Made by a program: the position numbers and the translations under genes. A stretch of 64,000 nt of DNA from Halopseudomonas litoralis (GTDB lineage: Bacteria; Pseudomonadota; Gammaproteobacteria; Pseudomonadales; Pseudomonadaceae): contig NZ_LT629748.1 of NCBI RefSeq assembly GCF_900105005.1, forward strand, positions 1,550,001 through 1,614,000, in the 5' to 3' direction. Below are positions 49,593 to 58,216 of this stretch, in pieces. Below the pieces are notes generated by a model. That model ran no database searches. It worked only from the letters and a program-made list of their open reading frames with translations, and had not been told where the DNA came from. How positions within the stretch are numbered: position 1 is the stretch's first letter; every line of letters begins with the position of its first letter.

Positions 49593-51749
49593 TCAAGCGT
49601 TCGCCCCCTTAAAACGCAATAAACGCAAGGCATTCAACGTGACCAGCGCGGTTGCGCCGGTGTCGGCGAGCACGGCGATCCATAGGCCGGTGATGCCCAG
49701 TACCGTGGTAACCAGGAACACGCTTTTCAGGCCCAGCGCGAAAATCACGTTCTGATGGATGTTGGCCATGGTTGCGCGTGACAGTGCTATCAGGTGGGCG
49801 ACGTCAGTAACACGGCTTGTCAGCAGCGCGGCGTCGGCGGTTTCGATGGCCACGTCGGTGCCGCCACCCATTGCGATGCCGACGTCTGCGGTTGCCAGCG
49901 CCGGCGCGTCGTTGATGCCATCACCGACCATGGCGACCTTGGCGTTGAGTTTCATTTCATTGATCAGACGCAGTTTGTCTTCGGGCAACAGTTCGGCTTC
50001 CCAGTCCATGCCCAGGTGGCCGGCGATGGCCTGGGCGGTGCGGCGGTTATCGCCGGTGAGCATGACGGAGCGCACGCCCATCGTCTTGAGCAGAGCCAAG
50101 CCTTGCTGGGCATCATCCCTTGGCTGGTCCTGCAGAGCCACCAAGCCAAGCGCTTCACGACTCTGCTCGTCGAACAGCACTGAAACGGTCTTGCCGTCAT
50201 GTTGCAGCGCTTCGATCTGTGCCTGCTGTGCGGCTGACAGTGTTGCCGCTTGGGCAGCGTAGACCGGTGAGCCGATGGCCAGAGCCCTTCCAGCTACGGT
50301 TGCATGCACGGCTTTGCCTGCGGTAGCAGAAGCATGCGAGGTTGCGGGGATAAGGATCTTGGACGCCTCGGCATGCGCCACAATGGCTTTGGCAAGCGGG
50401 TGATTGGAGCCGGACTCGACGCTGGCAAACAGCGCCAGTACTTCATCGTCACTTTGTTTTGTAGAGAGTCTTGTAGAAGGCTGTATAAAGGCTGCCACGT
50501 CGGTGACGCGTGGTTTACCCTCGGTCAAGGTACCGGTCTTGTCGAACGCGATCGTCTTCACCCGGCCAATGGTTTCCAGAGCACTACCGCCCTTGATGAG
50601 TAATCCACGGCGGGTGCCGGCAGCCAGCCCTGAAGCGATAGCCGCTGGGGTGGACAGAACCAGTGCGCAGGGACAGGCGATCAGCAGCAGCGCCAGACCG
50701 CGATACAGCCAGGTTGACCAGTCGCCGCCCATCACCAGTGGCGGCAGAATGACGACCAGTGCAGCAAGGGCCATCACCGCCGGGGTGTAGTAGCGGCTGA
50801 ATTTTTCAATGAAGCGGGCGGTGGGGGCTTTGGATGCCTGCGCCTGTTCCACCAGGTGAATGATGCGGGCAATGGTATTGTCGGCGGCGGTTTTCTCCAC
50901 GCGTACCTGGAGTACCCCATCGACGTTGATTGAACCGGCGAACACATCGTCGCCTATGGCCTTGGCCCGGGGCACGGACTCGCCGGTTACCGGCGACTCA
51001 TCAAGGCTGGACGAGCCGTGAATAATCACACCGTCGGCGGAGACCCGGTCGCCTGGGCGTACGAGCACTTGGTCATTCACCCGCAGCGAGGCCGCAGCAA
51101 CCTCGCGCTGCCCGCCCTGTGCATCAAGTAAAACCGCCGTCTTCGGCACCAGCGACGCCAGGGCCCTGATACCGGCACGGGCGCGGCCAGCAGCCACGCT
51201 TTCCAATAGTTCACCGACCGAGAACAGGAAAACCACGGCTGCGGCCTCTTCGGCCTCACCGATGAACAGCGCACCCAGTGCAGCTACCGACATCAGCGTT
51301 TCGATCGAGAAGGGCGTGCCGGACATACCCAGCGCAAGTGCTTTGCGGGCAAAGGGAAGCACACCGATAACCACGGCAGCAGCGAACAGCCAGCCTCCGT
51401 AAGCGGGGAAAAACAACGCCAGCAGGTAGGCTGCGCCCATCAGCATACCCAGTCCGACAACCTGCTTGCCCTTGCGGGTTTGCCACCAACGCTGTGCGGT
51501 TGCTTGATTATCGCTATCGGTATTTGATGTGGACTCTTGGCTGGTTCTGGCGTACACGCCAAAGCCAAGGCTCTTGATGGCTTTTTCGATATCGCCGGGC
51601 TGAGTGGCAGCGTCGGGCGTCAGCGTCAGTTCCAGGCTTTCCGTGGCGAAGTTCAGCCGGATATCGGATACACCGGGCATGCGCGACAGAGCCGTTTCAA
51701 TCTTGCCGACGCAACTTGCACAGTCCATACCTTCGATATGATATTGCAT
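49593..51749 (-). CDS. cadA: Heavy-metal P-type ATPase (Cd/Zn/Pb exporter)
   Basis: The 718-residue P1B-ATPase has one N-terminal HMA domain with GMDCASC (Cys10, Cys13). The membrane metal site is CPC (359-361), phosphorylation Asp403 (DKTGTLTEG), SGSNHPLAKAI in the N-domain and GDGINDAPALA at the hinge. TM8 has LADTGATALVTLNALRLLR, consistent with the CadA/ZntA subgroup. It exports Cd, Zn and Pb to the periplasm, where CzcCBA can take over. Divergent from cadR, with a MerR-type promoter between. Confidence 0.95.
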   Translation of the reverse strand: MQYHIEGMDCASCVGKIETALSRMPGVSDIRLNFATESLELTLTPDAATQPGDIEKAIKSLGFGVYARTSQESTSNTDSDNQATAQRWWQTRKGKQVVGLGMLMGAAYLLALFFPAYGGWLFAAAVVIGVLPFARKALALGMSGTPFSIETLMSVAALGALFIGEAEEAAAVVFLFSVGELLESVAAGRARAGIRALASLVPKTAVLLDAQGGQREVAAASLRVNDQVLVRPGDRVSADGVIIHGSSSLDESPVTGESVPRAKAIGDDVFAGSINVDGVLQVRVEKTAADNTIARIIHLVEQAQASKAPTARFIEKFSRYYTPAVMALAALVVILPPLVMGGDWSTWLYRGLALLLIACPCALVLSTPAAIASGLAAGTRRGLLIKGGSALETIGRVKTIAFDKTGTLTEGKPRVTDVAAFIQPSTRLSTKQSDDEVLALFASVESGSNHPLAKAIVAHAEASKILIPATSHASATAGKAVHATVAGRALAIGSPVYAAQAATLSAAQQAQIEALQHDGKTVSVLFDEQSREALGLVALQDQPRDDAQQGLALLKTMGVRSVMLTGDNRRTAQAIAGHLGMDWEAELLPEDKLRLINEMKLNAKVAMVGDGINDAPALATADVGIAMGGGTDVAIETADAALLTSRVTDVAHLIALSRATMANIHQNVIFALGLKSVFLVTTVLGITGLWIAVLADTGATALVTLNALRLLRFKGANA

Positions 51750-51773
51750 GAGGGTTTCTCCTTTGATGGAGAC

Positions 51774-51804
51774 ATCATGGACCCTCTAGTGGCTTCAGAG
51801 TCAA
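51774..51804 (-). promoter_or_regulatory. cadA promoter with CadR operator (19-bp spacer)
   Basis: On the minus strand, -35 TTGACT (51804-51799) and -10 CATGAT (51779-51774) are separated by 19 bp, the over-long spacer of MerR-controlled promoters. The operator dyad 51781-51801 (ACCCTCTAGTGGC... to ...CAGAGT) lies in the spacer. CadR would untwist it on Cd binding. Confidence 0.85.
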
Positions 51805-51839
51805 GCAGCCAGAGTCCGCCTGAAGCCAATCAAGCGGTT

Positions 51840-51867
51840 TTGATTTTTTGCGGCATAAGCCTATAGT
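51840..51867 (+). promoter_or_regulatory. Candidate cadR promoter
   Basis: TTGATT (51840-51845) and TATAGT (51862-51867) are separated by 16 bp, with the cadR start 25 bases further. It reads away from the cadA promoter. Confidence 0.55.
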
Positions 51868-51891
51868 AGCTCTAGTGTTCAGACGGGAGAG

Positions 51892-52308
51892 ATGGCAATG
51901 TCAATCAAGATCGGCGAGCTTGCCAAGCGCACAGAATCCACAGTGGAAACCATTCGCTATTATGAAAAGGAAGGGCTATTGCCAGAGCCTGCCCGCAGCG
52001 AAGGGAATTATCGATTGTATAACGAGGAGCACATCGAGCGTCTGCAGTTTATTCGGCATTGCCGTACGCTCGATATGACCCTGGACGAAGTGCGCACCTT
52101 GCTTCAGTACCGGGATACGCCTTACGAAGATTGCGGCGACGTGAATATTTTGCTGGATGAGCATATTCGCGCGGTGGAGATACGTGTTGAAGAGCTGCTG
52201 CAATTGAAGCAGCACCTGACGGTTTTGCGCGAGAAATGTTCGAACCCCGCACCGACGGCGTCATGCGGGATCTTGCAGGCGCTTTCCGATCGCTCCTGCC
52301 ACGATTAG
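51892..52308 (+). CDS. cadR: MerR-family Cd(II)/Pb(II) regulator
   Basis: The 138-residue protein begins MSIKIGELAKRTESTVETIRYYEKEGLLP, the MerR HTH. The metal-site Cys81 (YEDCGDVN), Cys116 and Cys125 are present, as in CadR/PbrR. The histidine-rich tail of P. putida CadR is missing and the C-terminus SCHD is short. It controls the divergent cadA. Start 51892 or 51898 (MSIK) are possible. Confidence 0.92.
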   Translation: MAMSIKIGELAKRTESTVETIRYYEKEGLLPEPARSEGNYRLYNEEHIERLQFIRHCRTLDMTLDEVRTLLQYRDTPYEDCGDVNILLDEHIRAVEIRVEELLQLKQHLTVLREKCSNPAPTASCGILQALSDRSCHD

Positions 52309-52337
52309 AAGCACCGGTTTTTCTGAAATAACCCGTA

Positions 52338-52784
52338 ATGAAGAGATCTATGACTAGCAAAGCTTCTTTCGATCCTTGGGTATTGCTGCTTCTGGCCTGG
52401 CTGCTGGCATTGTTCGCGACACTCGCCGCACTGTTCATTGGCGAAGTGATGGGGCAGGTACCCTGTGTGCTCTGTTGGTTTCAACGCGCATTCATGTTTC
52501 CTCTGGCGGTGATCCTGGCCGTGGCTTGTTATCGCTCAGATTTCGACAGCTGGCGTTACGCATTGCCCCTCGCTGGTATCGGTGCCTTGCTTGCCCTCGG
52601 CCATAGCTTGTTATATGCCGGTCTGATTCCACAGCGTATTCAACCTTGCAACGCCACCGGGCCGTCTTGCTCAGACGCCAACATGACCATTCTCGGTGGC
52701 ATCCCGTTGCCGCTGCTGGCACTGGGTACATTTGTCGCTATCGCCATCCTGCTTCTTATCATCCGTCGGAGAACCGCCCAATGA
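52338..52784 (+). CDS. DsbB-family disulfide bond formation protein
   Basis: The 148-residue four-helix membrane protein carries the redox pairs Cys43-VL-Cys46 (CVLCW) and Cys104/Cys111 (PCNATGPSC). Helices are at about 14-35, 52-65, 75-94 and 120-141. This shorter C-terminal loop is typical of the BdbC/DsbI-like group paired with a membrane-anchored DsbA partner. The next gene is such a partner, with a four-base overlap. Confidence 0.9.
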   Translation: MKRSMTSKASFDPWVLLLLAWLLALFATLAALFIGEVMGQVPCVLCWFQRAFMFPLAVILAVACYRSDFDSWRYALPLAGIGALLALGHSLLYAGLIPQRIQPCNATGPSCSDANMTILGGIPLPLLALGTFVAIAILLLIIRRRTAQ

Positions 52785-53434
52785 ATCGCCGTACCTTAGT
52801 AGTCATCATCAGCGCCTTGCTGCTGGCCGCCTTCGCCGCCGCTGCCTTCTTCTATCAGGGCGCTACGCCGCCACCCCAGAAGCAGGCCGCGCCCACTGCG
52901 CAGGGCGCTAGCGCACTGGTGCGATCCCACTCGCCAGTCCTTGGTCCAGTCAACGCACCCGTCACCATCGTCGAGTTCTTCGACCCTTCCTGTGAGGCCT
53001 GCCGCGCGTTCTATCCACCCGTGAAAAAGATTCTCGCCGAGAATCCCAACGACGTGCGTCTCGTGCTGCGCTATGTGCTGTTCCACCGAGGCTCCGAAGA
53101 AGTTTCCCGTCTGCTGGAGGCGTCCCGCAAACAGGAACTTTTCCCGCAAGTGCTGGAAGCGGTGCTTATTGCTCAACCCGGCTGGCATGATGACCCTGAG
53201 GTTGCCAAGGCCTGGGAGGCAGCTGCTTCGGTTGGACTGGACATCGACAAGGCACGCACCGATATGAACTTGCCCGCAGTCGACGCCGTACTCAAGACTG
53301 ATATGCAAGACGTCGAGACAGTTGGCATTCGGGGCACGCCGACCTTCTTCGTCAACGGCCAGCCGCTGACCGAGTTTGGCCCCGAGCCGCTGCGCCAACT
53401 GGTGCTCAGTGAGCTCGCCAAGGCTAGGCAGTAA
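52781..53434 (+). CDS. DsbA-family thioredoxin-fold protein (BdbD/ScsC-like)
   Basis: The 217 residues have a signal anchor (about 5-24) and a periplasmic thioredoxin fold with active site Cys71-Glu-Ala-Cys74 (FFDPSCEACRAFYP) and cis-Pro in GIRGTPTFFVNG. Together with the DsbB-like protein it forms a dedicated oxidising pair. In a metal island it may protect or mature periplasmic Cys proteins against Cd. Start ATG 52781 by overlap with dsbB. Confidence 0.9.
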   Translation: MNRRTLVVIISALLLAAFAAAAFFYQGATPPPQKQAAPTAQGASALVRSHSPVLGPVNAPVTIVEFFDPSCEACRAFYPPVKKILAENPNDVRLVLRYVLFHRGSEEVSRLLEASRKQELFPQVLEAVLIAQPGWHDDPEVAKAWEAAASVGLDIDKARTDMNLPAVDAVLKTDMQDVETVGIRGTPTFFVNGQPLTEFGPEPLRQLVLSELAKARQ

Positions 53435-53438
53435 CGCC

Positions 53439-53903
53439 ATGCACTGGCTGGAGAACCGTATACCGCCACCCCTGGTTGCGACCCTATTCGGCCTGCTGAT
53501 GTGGGTCGCCGCTCATCAGCTTCCCGGCGGCCTTGAACTGACTATTGAGTGGCGTGTGGGCGCGGGCCTGGTGGCTCTGCTGCTGGGTGCGGCTATCTGT
53601 CTGGCCGGCGTATTGTCTTTCCACCATGCCCGCACCACGGTTAACCCGCTGAGACCGGAGACGGCTTCGGCGCTGGTCTCAGCGGGCGTCTACCGCTACA
53701 CGCGAAATCCGATGTACCTGGGCTTCGCCACTGCTCTGGTGGCCTGGTCAATTTTCCTCGCTTGGCCACCGGCGCTGCTTGGGGTTCTGGGGTTTGTTCT
53801 GTATATGAACCGCTTCCAGATTGGTTCGGAAGAACGGGCGCTGACCAGACTGTTCGGCGACGAATTCGCACGATACTGCAACCGAGTCCGGCGCTGGATA
53901 TAG
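53439..53903 (+). CDS. ICMT/PEMT-like methyltransferase family membrane protein
   Basis: The 154-residue protein has about four TM segments and the family signature LVSAGVYRYTRNPMYLGFATALVAWSIFLAWP, followed by FQIGSEERALTRLFGDEFARYCNRVRRWI. Bacterial members are isoprenylcysteine methyltransferase-like with mostly unknown substrates, and are often found next to metal exporters. It follows the dsb pair by five bases. Confidence 0.85.
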   Translation: MHWLENRIPPPLVATLFGLLMWVAAHQLPGGLELTIEWRVGAGLVALLLGAAICLAGVLSFHHARTTVNPLRPETASALVSAGVYRYTRNPMYLGFATALVAWSIFLAWPPALLGVLGFVLYMNRFQIGSEERALTRLFGDEFARYCNRVRRWI

Positions 53904-54045
53904 TTCTTCCAAACCAGCGCTGGACTGGCTCGTAGATATAGCTCCTCTAGGCGCTGGGTAATTACAGCGGCAGTGGCACTGCGTGTTCTCGGATTTATGA
54001 TGGATCAGCAGTCGGGGAAGTCCTGCCGGCGGGGGCGTGTTCGGG

Positions 54046-54343
54046 CTATTGCTTTGGTTTGGCTTCAGGGAACGGCGCATCCGCCAGTTCGATTTCGATG
54101 GTAGCAATGTCGTCATTGATTAACTCTTCCAGCAGCAGCGCTTAATGCACGCCCAGCTGTTCATTGCGTCGGGCAAATTTGTGGCGCTTGAGGGTAGCCA
54201 CTTTATGGGTCAGCTTCTCGATGAGCGCATCCACGATCTGCCAAAGTTAAGTCTTTGTTATCCCCGCGATCTAGCAGTTTCGTAGCGACGCAGGCACGGA
54301 GCTGACCGGCGGAAAGCTGGTTGAAGTCTGGACACTGAGTCAT
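54046..54343 (-). pseudogene. Decayed N-terminal fragment of an IS66-family transposase (TnpC)
   Basis: Read on the minus strand from ATG 54343, MTQCPDFNQLSAGQLRA is followed, after a frame change, by LIEKLTHKVATLKRHKFARR and NEQLGVH. A stop comes next, then ALLLEELINDDIATIEIEL and further stops. This is the IS66 TnpC coiled-coil N-terminus, which normally reads KLxHxLAxLKRHKFGRRSEQL. Frameshift and stops show decay. The rest of the IS is gone. Confidence 0.8.
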
Positions 54344-54555
54344 GCCTGGCTTGCAGTATGCCAAATCCCTGACCTCTCACGAGGTTCCCATACTTGGTTA
54401 TTCGGGTAATTCTTGTTTGGAAGCTTCGCTATTTTAAGTTTTAGTCTTAGGTATATGAGAGTGCTAGCTGATCTCATCATGATATTATATTTTACTTCGA
54501 TATGAGTTCTGTTTTCTTGAGAACTTGAAGGTTGGATGTCATTTTTATATGGTTT

Positions 54556-54571
54556 ATTACAGAAATGTAAT
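54556..54571. promoter_or_regulatory. CzcR/CopR-box-like palindrome 1
   Basis: ATTACA-gaaa-TGTAAT, a perfect palindrome, lies 70 bp upstream of the DUF2790 start. Similar boxes are at 55113-55128 and 57950-57965. It resembles the known CopR-type box TGACANNNNTGTNAT. Confidence 0.7.
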
Positions 54572-54640
54572 GCTCTGTCCACTCTTTTGATAGCTCCCGT
54601 TTCGTATAATCTAGACTGATGCTTAACAGGAGTTATAAAT

Positions 54641-54970
54641 ATGGTTTTATTTAGGGTTCTCTTGGTTGTTTCAGCTTTGTCAATGTCTGCAACAGCTATA
54701 GCCAAAGGAGATGGCGATTCCACCTATAGGCCTTTGATGCAAAAAAATGAAAAGGCGATGCAAGAATATGCGGCGGCGCGCGGGCTAGCTCCGCCAAAGG
54801 TGACGCAGTACCAGTATGGTATGAAAATGGACGTTGCAAAAGTCGTCAATATGACTCGTGTCGACTCCAGCTGTAATGTTCAGCCAGCCAGAATGACCTA
54901 TAAAGATTCCAACGGAAATTTACATACTCTTGAGTATCGTAAGATGGGTGTGTGTAGGACTCATGGTTAG
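54641..54970 (+). CDS. DUF2790 family secreted protein
   Basis: The 109 residues have a signal peptide (about 1-22, ending ATAIAKG). The DUF2790 core reads KVTQYQYGMKMDVAKVVNMTRVDSSCNVQPARMTYKDSNGNLHTLEYRKMGVC, with two Cys likely forming a disulfide. The family is abundant in Pseudomonas, often near copper/zinc-responsive genes. It probably acts in the periplasm under metal stress. RBS ACAGGAGT (54627-54634). Confidence 0.85.
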   Translation: MVLFRVLLVVSALSMSATAIAKGDGDSTYRPLMQKNEKAMQEYAAARGLAPPKVTQYQYGMKMDVAKVVNMTRVDSSCNVQPARMTYKDSNGNLHTLEYRKMGVCRTHG

Positions 54971-55112
54971 AAATGGCTAGAAAATATGCGTAATTTTTGG
55001 TCATGAATGGATAAAGATCGTGACGAGGTCGCGAAGGAACCACTGTATCTCCTTGTCAATGAAACATGAATCACATGACTTTAATGGAAGATTACTCGTG
55101 GATTGCACGTAG

Positions 55113-55128
55113 ATTACAGTTTCGTAAT
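55113..55128. promoter_or_regulatory. CzcR/CopR-box-like palindrome 2
   Basis: ATTACA-gttt-CGTAAT, one mismatch from perfect, lies 113 bp upstream of the small secreted protein at 55241. Confidence 0.6.
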
Positions 55129-55240
55129 GAATGATGAAACCGGGTTTGCACATATTGTTAGTCGAAGCTGACTCATGCTAGCTTGTTAACGTAGTTTACC
55201 TGTTTGAGTGTTATGAATTTTTGCATTTTTGGAGTTTCCC

Positions 55241-55441
55241 ATGCATATGATTAGTAAATTGATAATCCCTTTTGTTGTTATGCTGTTTGCAACAGTCAGT
55301 GTGGCAGAAGATGGAAGCAATAATGCTCTTAGCGGGGTTAGGCCGGCTGGTGCTCCGCCTCATGTACAAACAGACGGCGGCGCCAAAAAATCACAGAAAC
55401 AAGTTGAGGATAATAAAAAAGAAGTGGCAAAAGACAAATGA
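55241..55441 (+). CDS. Small secreted lysine-rich protein (66 aa)
   Basis: From ATG 55241 (RBS GGAG 55231-55234): signal peptide MHMISKLIIPFVVMLFATVSVA, then a mature part of ~44 residues that is hydrophilic and Lys-rich (GAKKSQKQVEDNKKEVAKDK), with one His (PHVQ) as possible metal ligand. No family is recognised. The box upstream and its position before czcRS suggest a metal-stress role. Confidence 0.6.
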   Translation: MHMISKLIIPFVVMLFATVSVAEDGSNNALSGVRPAGAPPHVQTDGGAKKSQKQVEDNKKEVAKDK

Positions 55442-55761
55442 GGAATAGTTGTAGTCTTTGGAAGTGAAGGGCAAGGCTGACTTGTTTTGAGTTGTATGGT
55501 TCCTGATGCTTGATATGCTTTGTTTGTTCTGTTTGCATTGTGTTCTTTAGTGTCCACTTATCGTCTTGGTTGAGGATGGTGGACACAGTTAATTTTGGTT
55601 GTTTGTTCACAATATCGGTTCAGTGTGCGGTTTTTTGATTGTTAGTCTGGCTGACATGCTTGCTGATTTCGTATTATAATAAATAAGTTAAAAGTCTAGA
55701 GTGATGTTGGCTGTAGAGCTTGGTCTCTGCTGCTCGAAATCGGAAAAAATATCTATACGTT
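55442..55761. other. A+T-rich non-coding gap between the small protein and czcS
   Basis: No convincing ORF. It holds an inverted repeat GTGTCCAC (55550-55557) / GTGGACAC (55579-55586) with 21-base spacer, perhaps a bidirectional transcript end between convergent genes. Confidence 0.45.
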
Positions 55762-57150
55762 TTATTGGATGTTGGGGAATTCTAGATAAAAAACAATGAT
55801 ACCTTCAGGTTTGCTTGATACTTTAGCCTTGCCGCCATGTAAGGTCATGATGGATTTAACTATAGCCAGTCCAAGCCCAGTGCCTCCCTCTATACGTGAA
55901 CGGCTTTCATCAATCCTATAGAATCGTTCAAATAAGTAGGGAAGGTGTTCTTGAGGGATCTCATCACCAAGATTCTCGACTGATAACACAATGCTTTTCC
56001 GTATGACTCCTATTGTCACCTGGACGTTGGAGTGGATAGAGGCATGATTAATGGCGTTCGACAAAATATTATATATTGCACGCTGTATCATCAGCCTGTT
56101 TCCGTGAACAACACCGGTCCCCGCCATATTTAAGGTTATTTTTTTTTCCTCTGCAATGACATTAAGTAAATCAATTACACTGGCTGCTTCTTCCTCTAGA
56201 CGAATAAACTCAAAAGGAGGTAGGCTGGTTAGGCTGCCAGTCTGAGCCAAAAACAACATATCGGACACGATATGGGAGACGCGTTCCAGCTCTTCGACGC
56301 AGCATTCAAGGACGTTTTTATATTCTTCTGGCGGTCTTTTTTTAGATAATGTCACTTGTGCCACTCCCATGAGGTTTGAGATTGGGGAGCGTAATTCATG
56401 TGCAAGGTCGTCGGAGAATTGTGAAAGTTGTTGAACTCCATCATCAAGGCGATTTAGCATGAAATTTATTGCTTTTGCTAATTCACTCAACTCTTGCGGA
56501 AGTTTGTCATCAGCTATTCTGTGAGTAAGATCCCTGGTTGACACTCTGGATGCGATTTGACTGAATTTTGTTAAAGGGGCTAGTCCTCTCTGAACGATAA
56601 ACCAGGTGCCAGCGCTAATTAAGATAAGAAGAAAGGGTAAAAAGAAAAGCGCTGCTTTCAAACTCGTGTATATAAGGTCTATATCTTGGGTTCTATCGAG
56701 TGATAGCAGCACCTTTACTTTGACGTCATTATCAAGCTCTATGGCTTTTGAGACAGTCAAATAGCGTAATCCGGTCTCATTTGTCCATGATTGGAACCGA
56801 GGGTTCTCGGTCGCTGCGATGGCGGATAGATATGAGGGCGAGGAGTTTTTGCCAATATTAATCAGTTCTTCCAGCTGCGGATATAAACCATATACTGCCA
56901 AATCCAGGTTGTCATGACCCATAACTATGTCATATAAAGTGTGTGGGTAATCTGCCAGATTATTACCGTTTGCGTCGTCTTTCAAGCTATGTTCAATTTG
57001 AATCAGCTTGCTTTTTAAATCATTTTTTGCTATCGAGTCAAGCTGAAAGGCCAGCGTTAGATATATTGACAATGCTACAATTATGACCAGCATTGCCCCC
57101 ATGGCACCAACAGAAATTCCTAGCCGAAGAGATAGCCTTAATGGCTTCAC
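55762..57150 (-). CDS. czcS: Heavy-metal sensor histidine kinase CzcS-type
   Basis: The 462 residues include TM1 (about 12-34), a periplasmic sensor domain (about 35-160), TM2 (LKAALFFLPFLLILISAGTWFI) and HAMP. HisKA carries phosphoacceptor His in DLAHELRSPISNLMG. HATPase has N box NILSNAINHA and G box GTGLGLAIVKSI. It senses periplasmic Zn/Cd/Co and phosphorylates CzcR. It overlaps czcR by four bases. Confidence 0.92.
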   Translation of the reverse strand: MKPLRLSLRLGISVGAMGAMLVIIVALSIYLTLAFQLDSIAKNDLKSKLIQIEHSLKDDANGNNLADYPHTLYDIVMGHDNLDLAVYGLYPQLEELINIGKNSSPSYLSAIAATENPRFQSWTNETGLRYLTVSKAIELDNDVKVKVLLSLDRTQDIDLIYTSLKAALFFLPFLLILISAGTWFIVQRGLAPLTKFSQIASRVSTRDLTHRIADDKLPQELSELAKAINFMLNRLDDGVQQLSQFSDDLAHELRSPISNLMGVAQVTLSKKRPPEEYKNVLECCVEELERVSHIVSDMLFLAQTGSLTSLPPFEFIRLEEEAASVIDLLNVIAEEKKITLNMAGTGVVHGNRLMIQRAIYNILSNAINHASIHSNVQVTIGVIRKSIVLSVENLGDEIPQEHLPYLFERFYRIDESRSRIEGGTGLGLAIVKSIMTLHGGKAKVSSKPEGIIVFYLEFPNIQ

Positions 57151-57821
57151 GGTCTTTCCTCTAAAACATAACCCACACCTCGAATCGTATGAATTAGTTT
57201 TTTCTCAAATGGTTCATCAATTTTGGCACGAAGTCTTCGGATGGAGACCTCAACAACATTGGTGTTGCAATCAAAATTCATATCCCATACTAACGAAATA
57301 ATCTGGGTGCGCGAAAGCGCTTCGCCAGTATGCCGCATCAGTAAGTGTAGGAGTGCAAACTCTTTACTGGTTAGATCAATGCGCTCCGAACCGCGAAACG
57401 CCCGATGCGTTTCTGGTTCCAATTCCAGGTCGCTTACCTTCAGTACGGAGGACGCTGATATATTTCCGCTACGCCTTAATAAGGTGCGGATACGAGCCAG
57501 CAATTCTGGAAATTCAAAGGGTTTTACTAAATAATCATCCGCGCCTAAATCGAGCCCTTTCACTTTGTCAGATAAACGGCCTCGGGCTGTTAACATCAGG
57601 ACACGGGTGCTGTTACGGTCTCGTATGTATTTCAATACATCCCAGCCGTCCAGTTTAGGAAGGTTTACGTCTAGTATTACTAAATCGTAGTGCTGCTCAT
57701 TGATAAGATGAAGAGCATCAATGCCGTTTGAAGCTTTGTCTGCAATGTAACCGCTCTCACTTAAACCTTGATGTAAGTAGCTTGCAGCTTTCTCCTCATC
57801 TTCAACTATCAGTACGCGCAT
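57147..57821 (-). CDS. czcR: OmpR-family response regulator CzcR-type
   Basis: The 224 residues have a receiver with Asp51 (LVILDVNLPKLDG) and Lys in YLVKPFEFPEL. The C-terminal winged helix reads LTSKEFALLHLLMRHTGEALSRTQI...VVEVSIRRLRAKID, as in CzcR/CopR/CusR. It likely binds the three ATKACA-N4-YGTAAT boxes in this window. The nearest one lies 128 bp upstream of its own start. Confidence 0.93.
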   Translation of the reverse strand: MRVLIVEDEEKAASYLHQGLSESGYIADKASNGIDALHLINEQHYDLVILDVNLPKLDGWDVLKYIRDRNSTRVLMLTARGRLSDKVKGLDLGADDYLVKPFEFPELLARIRTLLRRSGNISASSVLKVSDLELEPETHRAFRGSERIDLTSKEFALLHLLMRHTGEALSRTQIISLVWDMNFDCNTNVVEVSIRRLRAKIDEPFEKKLIHTIRGVGYVLEERP

Positions 57822-58216
57822 TTTTTACTCATGTTGGGTGTGGTTGCATTGTCCATAATAAGTTATGACGTTGCTATTGATTGAGTCGGGCACTCTTGAG
57901 TTCTTTGACGAAATCGATAGTAATATACATGATCGTGAAGTGGTTTTAAATGACATTTTTGTAATCTTGAGGACATCTTGATGTCAGTGGAAAAAGAGTA
58001 GAATCTCCGAGTCCCGTAACTTGTTCTCGTCACGTTTTTCTAGCTGCGACTCGGATGTGGGGTGGCGTTATTGATTTGTATAACTGTGTGCCGTGAATGA
58101 GATGGTTATCTCAGCTTCGGCGCTGAATCCAACAATGAGCTGTTGCTGGGCCTCGGCTAACCCATCGATCCATATCAATAGCTTAAGGGGGATCCATCAT
58201 AAATTCGGAGGATTTC
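57822..58216. other. Divergent control region between czcR and czcC
   Basis: This 395-bp gap contains the third box (57950-57965). It also has a short dyad GACAT-ctt-GATGTC (about 57973-57986) and a long leader to czcC with RBS GGAGG (58207-58211). No credible gene: a small frame from 58093 overlaps czcC and lacks an RBS. Confidence 0.55.
57950..57965. promoter_or_regulatory. CzcR/CopR-box-like palindrome 3 in the czcR-czcC gap
   Basis: ATGACA-tttt-TGTAAT contains TGACANNNNTGTAAT. It could serve both divergent operons. Confidence 0.7.

Larger units (their letters stand above)
53904..54640. other. Non-coding stretch between the cad and czc modules
   Basis: It contains the IS66 fragment (54046-54343). 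A small partial duplication GGATATAGTTCTTCC/AGATATAGCTCCTCT also lies here (around 53897 and 53932). From about 54400 the DNA becomes markedly A+T rich and contains the CzcR-box-like palindrome at 54556-54571. No intact gene is seen. Confidence 0.6.

Noticed and set aside
49361..49612. Small plus-strand ORF after the relaxase
   Set aside because: It overlaps the relaxase end and the cadA 3' end, has no clear RBS and no recognisable family.
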